NCBI RefSeq assembly: GCF_030704535.1
Contig: NC_081815.1
Coordinates: forward strand, 1,751,001-1,815,000
DNA: 64,000 bases
Direction of reading: 5' to 3'
DNA from: Vitis vinifera
Lineage: Eukaryota > Streptophyta > Magnoliopsida > Vitales > Vitaceae
Below, piece after piece: positions 55,872 through 64,000 of the stretch. How positions within the stretch are numbered: position 1 is the first letter of the stretch; every line of letters starts with the position of its first letter. A program made the position numbers and the translations under genes. Below the pieces are notes generated by a model that was given only the letters and a program-made list of their open reading frames with translations, had not been told where the DNA came from and did no database searches.

Positions 55872-58800
55872 CATTTAAGGAATGAATGTTGGTGGGTTCC
55901 ACTCCTCTGCTGTGGGGACTCATCATCCAATCCATGAACACCATTTTTAATCATTTTTATCATTTATTTTTTCTTTCTGCATTTGAAATTTGTTCGTACC
56001 ATCTCCACGAATCAATCACCTATCGAAATGAATCTTCGATTGTCTCATTTTTAAACCATGAATTGTGATATAATTTTGAGGAATTCTTATAAAATTTGGT
56101 AAAGTAATATAATCAATCATTAATGGAGCAAAGAAAGCAATAAATTCATAATTATAGACTAAGTAGATTACAAGAATCCTCCATATGATATGGATGAAGA
56201 GGAAATGGAATAAAGATATGATTGCCTTTTAATACAAGCATTACTTTAATTAATTGTGAAATAAATAATAAACTTGAAATTATAAGCTATAAAATATATT
56301 TATATATTTGATAAATATTAATTGAAAATAATTTCCTTAAAATTTACCCTAAAAATATTTGAATTATTTTTAATGTTTCTAAAAATTATTTTGTTATTGA
56401 AAATAATCGAGAAATATTATAAAGAATTGTTTTGGAAAAAATTACTAAATATACTTAAAGAGACTATACTTTTTAATTTATATGTTTAGTGGATGTAGAG
56501 TAAATTAACTTAATAACTTACTGTGATTTAATAACTTAATTTAAATTATTAAATAAATTAAAATATATTTAATAAAATAACTTAATAGTATAACTTAAAT
56601 TAAAAAATAACTTTAATCGTCGTCACAATATCTTTTACTATTTCATCATCTCCATCATTATTTAACATCCTTTACCCTAATTATAATTTATGAAAATAAA
56701 TATATTAATTTAATAATTTAAAATAAATTTTGACTTAATTTGATCAAAACAACCTTAAAATAAAAATAAAAATTAAGTAATAAGTTTTGAACATAATTTA
56801 ATTTAAAATCAACTTAATTTTTCAAATAATAAATATTAAATTTTTTTATCAAATATTCATGAAAAAAGTTTTAACAAATTATTATTTTATTATGTAATCG
56901 ATATTATATTTATAAATAAATCAAATTGAAAAGTCTGTGAGTTACGACAAATGAAATCATTATAACTTACATTTAATCCCCAAAGTTAAACATGACTTTT
57001 AGGCATTTAAAAAAATATCTTAGGGCTTAAACAAAAAAAATGGATTTAGGGTTTATAATTATAAATTGAAGTAAAAAACTTAAATTAAAAAAAAAAAGCA
57101 ATAATATAATATAAATATCATTGGATCTATTCCAAATCCCAAAGCATAATTACACTTAAATCGATGAATTCTTCCATATATATTTTTTGTCAACAATTTA
57201 TTCTAGATTGGTTGTTCAACAATATTCCACATTTATTTTTCAACAACCACTTGTACTTCCTACATTTGAGTCGGTGACCCACCATTTCACCCATCCCAAG
57301 CCATTTACAATCGGTCCAAATCATTAGAATTTTTATTTTTTTTATTTTCCACATTTAATGCATACATTATTGAATATAGTCACATAATCAATTGTATATT
57401 AATTAAGTCTTAGTCAACCAACGAATCACAATTATTGATATAAGATCCTTATAAGATAAGATTAGAATGAATAAAATAATTGAGAAATTTATATATATAT
57501 ATATAATTAATAAATTTCTTTTCTTTAAGCATGCACAATAGAAATTGATATTAAACTCTATTAATTTTTTTTTTTTTTTTTGGCATCAAAATTAATCTAG
57601 TGGAAGAAATCATTGAAGGGTTTAAAGTGAATTATTATGATAATGACATTTTTTATAATTGAAAAATACATCAAATTTTTAATTTAAAAAAAAAATGGGT
57701 TCTTTACTTCTTGCTTACTTAAATTTAAATAACTCATTGGAAAAGAATCCAGCTTTATATGCTTTTCAAAAGTGATTCCTAAAAGCAATTCTTGCCTCCT
57801 TATTGATTTGATGGAATAATTTGCCATCTTTATCTCCTCCACTTCATATTTTCTAGAACCCATACTTAAAAAATATGATTTTTTTAATATATTTAAATAA
57901 AACTTTCCAATATAGAAAATATAAAAAATATATTTTTATTCAATTAAATTTAAAAATACCATAATTACCTCTATTTTTAATTATTATTATTTTTCATTTT
58001 TAACACTATGATATTTACCAATTTACAAAAAAAAAAATTATTTTGTTTGTAATTGGACCGACAATCACATGTGAAATAGGCCAATTTTAGGGCTTTTAGG
58101 AGGTGGGCTTGTGACATTAAAATATCACTTTCCAATTAAATCCACATTTATGTTGATTAATATGGCTAACCTTTGTTTATTCCCGGTCACATTTTTTTGA
58201 GGGTTCACCTAATTTTCAACAGCTGCCCTTTGACTAATTTATGGTATTGGGTCAAGGTAATTCCCCATACCGGTCCATGGGCTTTTGTCACACAGTTGAA
58301 TGGCATGACAAAGAAAAAGACAAAAAAAAAATTAGGACCATCATATAAAAATATTTTTGCTCAACATATATTACAAAATTAAAAATATATTTTTTGTTCA
58401 ACCATTTATTATTGAATTATTTTATTTTGAAAATATAATTACCATATTTGTTTGAATAGTTTATGACAACCCCAATTTGCATCATTACTGGGACCCATTT
58501 TTGTGGGTTCAACTCCATCGTCCACATTGCTGAATTGTAAGTTGAATTACTAGAATTAAAAATAAAATAAAAAAGTTGGGCCCCACCTCTCTTAATGGGC
58601 CCATATTGTCAACAAAGTTTTGGAACCTCACGTTTCATGGAATTTCACAGGCCCAAGATTCATCCAACAAAAGAAGATTAGTTTGGCACTTCAGAAAAAC
58701 TGAAAAAGCAAATCAATGCTTTTCATAAAGAAGAACCCATTATTATTATTATTATTATTATTATTTTTTTTTTTTCTAGATTGCTTCAAAAATTGAAAGA

Positions 58801-61800
58801 TGAGGATGACACATCACCTTGGACAGGCCCACACGGCCCACTAGAATTCAATTGTTTTCTTTCCATTAAAATTTCCCTATAATTAAAAGGGAGATTTTTT
58901 TTTTTTTTTTTTTTTGGGTTGGGTTATGGATGAGTTTGCCACGCAACAAAAAAATGGCTAAGAACGGCAGCCTTTGATTGTCCACCCATACCCAACTTTC
59001 TTAGTTTTAGAGGGGGGGCATGTAGTTTAAAATAATTGTGGGCCCACATTTTTTTGGGGTCCATGATGGAGACTTGAAGGTCATGCATCCTAATCAGAAA
59101 CGGAACACGATGATTAGAAGCCACTAAAATTGAAACATTAGGAGTGGAATTTTATGTTTGTTTGGAAAGAAAATAAAAGATAAGAAAAGGAAATTTGATT
59201 TTCACTCAAAGCGAAGCATGTGTGAAGTGTTGAATGATGAGTCAATGTCGATGTGCTAACAATATTAGAAGAAATGTACATGTCTTTGGTGAATGACACA
59301 ATCATTTGACTTAACTACTATTATAATTGGCATTAGGTTGGCTTGGCCGAATGGGGTTTGAGGGAACTCAAAGTTTTCTTCATTAGAAATTATGGCTTCA
59401 TTTCTAAATCTTTCTAATGTTGTTATTCAACTATTGACATTAAAACTGCAGCAAATTCAGTGGTTGAACCACTACCCCCTCCACCTAATATCACAAAGTC
59501 CACAAACTGGCTTTAAGGTTTTTCTTTGACAAATGATTCTGAATTTGTTGCAGCACCCACCCACTCAATCATCGTTATGTGGGGAGGTTGGCTCAAGCCC
59601 TATTCACACCCAATCCATCTATTGGTTGAATTGGGTTCATACCCCTGTTCCTTTAAGTGTTCTTAGCAATTGGGTCAGTGTCACAACCACCGGGATCCAT
59701 TCCTTTCAAACCCCTCCATTCATGTTTTGACCCCTATTTCACCATTTTCAAGCTGTCAGGATAACGCCCTTATCCTAAAAGCTTTATTTATTTCATAACC
59801 GTCTTCCTTTTTTAATCAAATATTATATGAAGATGCATTATTGATTGATTCACCATCTAAAAAACTTACATTGAATTAGACCTTATTGGTTTCAGAAGTT
59901 ACAAAATTAATCTAGACATATTATAACTTGAGTAAACCTAAAAAGTATAGGATAGAAAATGGTGAATGACAGCCAAATGGGCTATGACTTATGAGGGCTA
60001 GACTTTTGGTGGCTTCTAGCAATGATATCTCAGACGGAAAGTGGGAGATACATAAGGGTTTTATGAAGGAGAAGCCTATAATTATTAGTCGGGGGAGATG
60101 TATAGTTAGGAGAGGCCACTTGGAGACAAATACAGCGAGTCATTGTCTAGTTGTGTAGGCATGCACATATGATGTGGTGATGACTCATGGGATTTGCTTT
60201 AACAGAATAGCGAATTGAATTTTAAGGAAAAGCCACTTGGGTTCATTCCCAGATGTTTAATGTGTGATGAGTTTGTTTACGTAATCGGCATGCCCATCTG
60301 CAGTGTTGTTGTTGATGATAAGCACCGTATCCAAATTCCACGTTTTTGCCATAATCCCCTTCGACAGTCCCTTTCTGTATATCCCTCTCTTGCGTCTTTG
60401 GTCTAACTCAGACAAAGACAGCTTTAATCAAGCCTCATCTACGATTAAAAAGATAAGCTAGAAGTCTGATTTCTTTCCTGGGTTTTTCTTAAAGCACAGG
60501 GAAACATTTGTTATTAAACTGAGCCTTTGGGCTCGACCCTCGGGAGTTCAGCTTTCGTCCAGGCCAGGCCAGGCCAGTGATCTGGTAGAAAATCCGTGGC
60601 TCAAAACCCAGCCTGTGCATCAACTCTTTTCAACTCGGCCTTTTTTATATTCAAGAATCATCAAGGAAATGGGCTTTTCACATGGGGAAGTGGACATTAA
60701 GAAGTGAACTGTTGACATTTGGAGTGAAGTCATATATACAAAGGCGGTGACATTAATTAAAATTTGAAAGGTTAGTTGGATCATCTCCTTTTGAGGAAAG
60801 ACAGTGCTTGGTGGATATCTTGGCTTGCCACTACTCAATACCATAAAAGAAATCAGTTGTTTCGTTTTTTGATCGTAAAGTAGGACCAAATTCATGAATT
60901 TATGGTTCTATATAAGTCGGAAAAGTGGATAGAATCCCCATCTTCAGTTTCCTCCTCGCCGTGTGGCAAATTGAGGGTCAAAAAATAGAAAGAGAAGATG
61001 GGTTTTTGTTGTTTCTCTCCTTTTCGGCGCAGCGGGACCCTATGACAGGACATTAGCTCAATACCTCTGTAGCCCAGATGTGAAGGATATAGTTCAGTGT
61101 GTTCATCAATACCTCACCCTTGTTTGTGAATTATGCACTCTTATTCTACCCAGGGTTTGAAAGCAAGGGTCTTTTCTACTGGGATGATCCAATGTGAATT
61201 CAGCTTTCTTTTCTAGCCTTTATTCTTTGCGGGAATTCATGAGATTGGATCTAGATGTAAGTAGACTATACGTGTGTGTGTGTGAATAAGTTACTTCTTA
61301 GTCTTCTGCCCTCTTGGTCACAACAAATTAATTAACGCTGTGAGGGCACAATGAGATGTATTTATTTATCCATCTCTTGACTTGAAAAAGTAGCAAATTT
61401 GAATAGGGAGGTTAGAGTCGGTATAGTAGGATGAGGAGGGTCTTTCACGCCTTCCCTTCTTTCTTTTCATTTATTGTTATTTCATAAATACTTGCCGTCA
61501 TATGAAAGAAAAGGAAACAAGCATGCCCAAATAATGCAGTATCTTATAGGCCCTTTTTAATTGTATAGACAGTTTTAAAAACAGGATGGATGTTGAGATT
61601 AGATTAGATGACATCCGTGTGATGGAGAGATGATAGAGAGCAGGTAATAACAAATGTTAGTAAACTCTATCCCAAAATATAGAAGTTTGTTTCACTTTGT
61701 AAGGATTATCTATTTATTTGGTCTTATAATCTTATAAAATATGATTGAGCAAATTATCATAAAAGTTAACTTAGGACTTATTTGTTGTTTCATTAAGTCT

Positions 61801-61986
61801 AAAAAAATCATTACTTTAAAATTTAGGATATTTTAAAAGCTTTTTATTTTCACTATTTCAATAATAATTTTGCCTTAATAGAAAATAAGATTTTTTAAGA
61901 AACTTCTATTTTACTAAAAATTGTCATTTTTTCTTTTTGTTAACCTTTAACTTTATTCCAATATTGAAATTCACTCTTAAATCAGC
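55872..61986. other. Intergenic, AT-rich, no gene recognised
   Basis: About 6 kb. From 56060 to 58440 the DNA is extremely AT-rich with many TAAATTA-type words. From 58470 to 61500 composition is closer to average, with an ATT microsatellite (58741-58764), T-runs and a triplicated CCAGG word near 60560-60577. The short ORFs (for example 59533-59730 and 60215-60406) have no recognisable protein character. No RNA gene was recognised. Confidence 0.55.
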
Positions 61987-63028
61987 TACTTGGACTATGA
62001 GAAAGCTTTTGATCGATACACCCTAGATCCAAATTATTACATTGGATTTGGAAATTAGATCTTATGCCAAATATAAAATTTTTCTTATGGCTAGTTATTA
62101 GAAATGTCATTCCTATTTGTGAGTTCCTAATAGCTAGAAGAACGGAAATTTCAAACATATATTGTCTTTGCAATCAAAATATGGAAAATATGGACCATAT
62201 CTTTAAAAATTGCCCTTTTGTCGAAGGAATTTGGGATCGCATTAAATTTGATTGTCCTACACCCTTTTTTTTTTTTAAGGTGATTTTTTTATTTTTTATT
62301 TTATCATGGATTGATACAATTTATAAAAACTATAAAATTAACTGCAAAATTTTCAACCATCCAATGGAAAAAATTGCTATTATTTTGTAGAATGTTTGGA
62401 TACATAGAAATCAAATGGTGTTTAAGAAAATCCAACCCAACCCCTTTCAAAGTCTTACAAGAATATGTGATTGGTCCTTAGCTTCAAAACAAATAATGTT
62501 TTGTCTCTTGAGTAGTTGAAAAATGGATTCGTTGGATTCCTCCAATTAATGGAAATTTCAAATTAAACTTTGATGGTTCAAGAGTAAAAAATAGAAGTGC
62601 ATCAGGTTGGATTATTAGAGATTCTAATGACATAATAGAAATGGCTACAAGTAGGCATATAGGCAATGCATCAATAATTATTGCAGAATGTATAACTTTT
62701 AGAGATGGTGTGCTAACTGCTAAAAATAATGGGTTCTTAAATCTAGAGATTGAAAGCGACTCAAAAGTAATGATAGATAGTTATAATAAAAAAAAGTAAC
62801 ATTTCTAGTTCTATTATGTTGTCAATAGAAGATATTTAGAAGATAACTCAATACCTTAATGTTTGTATTTATTGCCATATTTATAGAGAAGTAAATAAAA
62901 CGAAAGATTGTTTAGCTAGAAAAGGTATCTATAATTTAGAGTCTTTCATATGGAGGTCAGATTTTCCTAGAGATGTTATAAAGTTAGGCTTTGAAGATTA
63001 TTGTGGGTCTTCTTTCAATCGTGTGTAG
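61987..63028 (+). mobile_element. Internally deleted, decayed LINE with zf-RVT and RNase H regions
   Basis: It begins with the reverse-transcriptase motif YLDYEKAFDR at 61987-62019. About 20 bases later it passes directly into the zf-RVT region (WIWKLDLMPNIKFFLWLV, then CLCNQNMENMDHIFKNCPF) at about 62044-62240. The rest of the RT domain is missing. From about 62514 an RNase H domain follows: WIRWIPPINGNFKLNFDGS, AECITFRDGVL and LEIESDSKVM, keeping the three acidic residues. After a frame break near 62800 it ends HIYREVNKTKDCLARKG...SSFNRV with a stop at 63026-63028. RNase H after zf-RVT is typical of some plant L1-type LINEs. It is not coding-competent, and no target-site duplication was found. 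Confidence 0.85.
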
Positions 63029-64000
63029 ATATTCTACATTGAGTTTCTTTTCATAAAAATAAATAAATCTAAATTTATTTTTGAAAATCTTAGATAATCA
63101 TTCTTTTATGAAAAAGCAAACCACCTAAATTTTATACCATTTGATCCCGTTCTCAACAAAATTATATTCTATAAATTTCTAAAATTCAACCTCTTATTGT
63201 ATGATAAAACCAAAATAAATTATCTATCATTAATTCTAATGATTTTCTAATTAGATCCAATGGAATAAAAATAAAATTAATTAAGTTTAAGAAATAAAAG
63301 TTAGGATTTTGTGTTCTCTCTCAAATTAAAAATTAAAAAATGAATGAATTAAGTTAACAATGGAACACACACCTCAAATAGAAGGTTGGGCTTTAAAGTT
63401 GATTAGGAAGCCTGATATGCAAATAGATTGGGCTTACCATAAGCTGGCAGAGCCCATAATCTCCATTGCCATGCGGTTCATCATGCAGTGGGCCTAGCTT
63501 GGCCTGTTTAATCCCAGCCGAACACCATCAATAACCTAGATATCCGACATGTGGTTACAAAAGCTCTTAGATCCAAACAGCCAGAATCTCACATGACAGA
63601 CACACATGGACAGCTCAAGGTTATCATTCTTCCTGCATAGTACTCAAGATTTCAGGGGAAAAGGGATAACAGCTGAGCTGAAAGGCCCCAAACCCATGAC
63701 AAGATAACTTCATATATGAGGTTCCCATAACCAGAAAATGATTGGCCCATCAATCCCAACCGTTCAATATGTGATTTTCACTCAGAGCCCATCAATCATA
63801 TGGCTCAAAATAGGACACCCATGTTCCTAAAGAGAAGCTGCCCATTCCATACACACATATTTCCTGTTCACAACCATCCTTGCCCATGAAAATTTGGGGT
63901 GTGTGTGTGAGAGAGAGAGAGAGAGAGGATGGGGCCTTTTTGACATTGAGAAAAATGTCATCTAGCATGGAGGCTGAGGCCCTCCAGATTTGCAAGCACC
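63029..64000. other. Intergenic to the right edge, no gene recognised
   Basis: Contains a GT/GA dinucleotide run at 63899-63927. The minus-strand ORF 63995-63792 is open to near the edge but shows no domain, and much of it is simple repeat. A gene beginning beyond the edge cannot be excluded. Confidence 0.5.

Noticed and set aside
63792-63995. Minus-strand ORF at the right edge.
   Set aside because: Part of it translates a GT/GA simple repeat, and there is no domain or splice evidence. A gene starting beyond the window cannot be ruled out.

Overview
The window is eudicot nuclear DNA. It is AT-rich, has intron-rich genes with canonical plant splice sites, and carries Ty1/copia, LINE, SINE-like and Mutator-like fragments. 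A woody species such as grapevine is my best guess, but this rests on general protein resemblance and was not tested. No prokaryotic, organellar or CRISPR-type features were seen.

Layout. (1) 1-1702: 3' end of a Ty1/copia retrotransposon with an open pol frame and one LTR. (2) 2347-3380: last three coding exons of a CWF19-like protein 1 gene (+), with the copia element just upstream, apparently inside an intron. (3) 6849-15113: a 14-exon ALE2-type receptor-like kinase gene (+). Its first intron holds an ~830-bp MULE-like element carrying a frameshifted piece of a CBF/DREB1 AP2 gene. Its proline-rich ectodomain is built from phase-1/phase-1 exons, followed by decayed exon copies. (4) 16934-21220: a 78-aa OST5/TMEM258-type oligosaccharyltransferase subunit (+), whose first coding exon is only the ATG and whose 3.8-kb intron carries a 5'-truncated LINE with a target-site duplication. 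(5) 22835-30734: a complete 15-exon FVE/MSI4 WD40 gene (+) with a likely GC-AG intron and a tRNA-related SINE-like insertion. (6) 31693-32211: an intronless gene for an acidic 172-aa protein of unknown function, behind a TATA box and three CACGTG boxes. (7) 32.2-39.3 kb: AT-rich intergenic DNA with a ~160-bp tandem repeat array. (8) 39419-41107: an intronless PAO5-type polyamine oxidase. (9) 44646-48327: a six-exon gene for a ~709-aa protein I cannot name. (10) 55632-49240 (-): a 19-exon GH35 beta-galactosidase with a C-terminal SUEL lectin domain. (11) 55.7-64 kb: mostly AT-rich intergenic DNA, with an internally deleted LINE that retains zinc-knuckle and RNase H domains at 61987-63028.

The genes look like independent housekeeping or developmental loci, not a pathway cluster. 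Exon limits were set by hand from splice dinucleotides, and every junction of the complete gene models keeps the reading frame. The main interest is how mobile elements have loaded the introns of neighbouring genes, and how the ALE2-type ectodomain appears to have grown by in-phase exon duplication.
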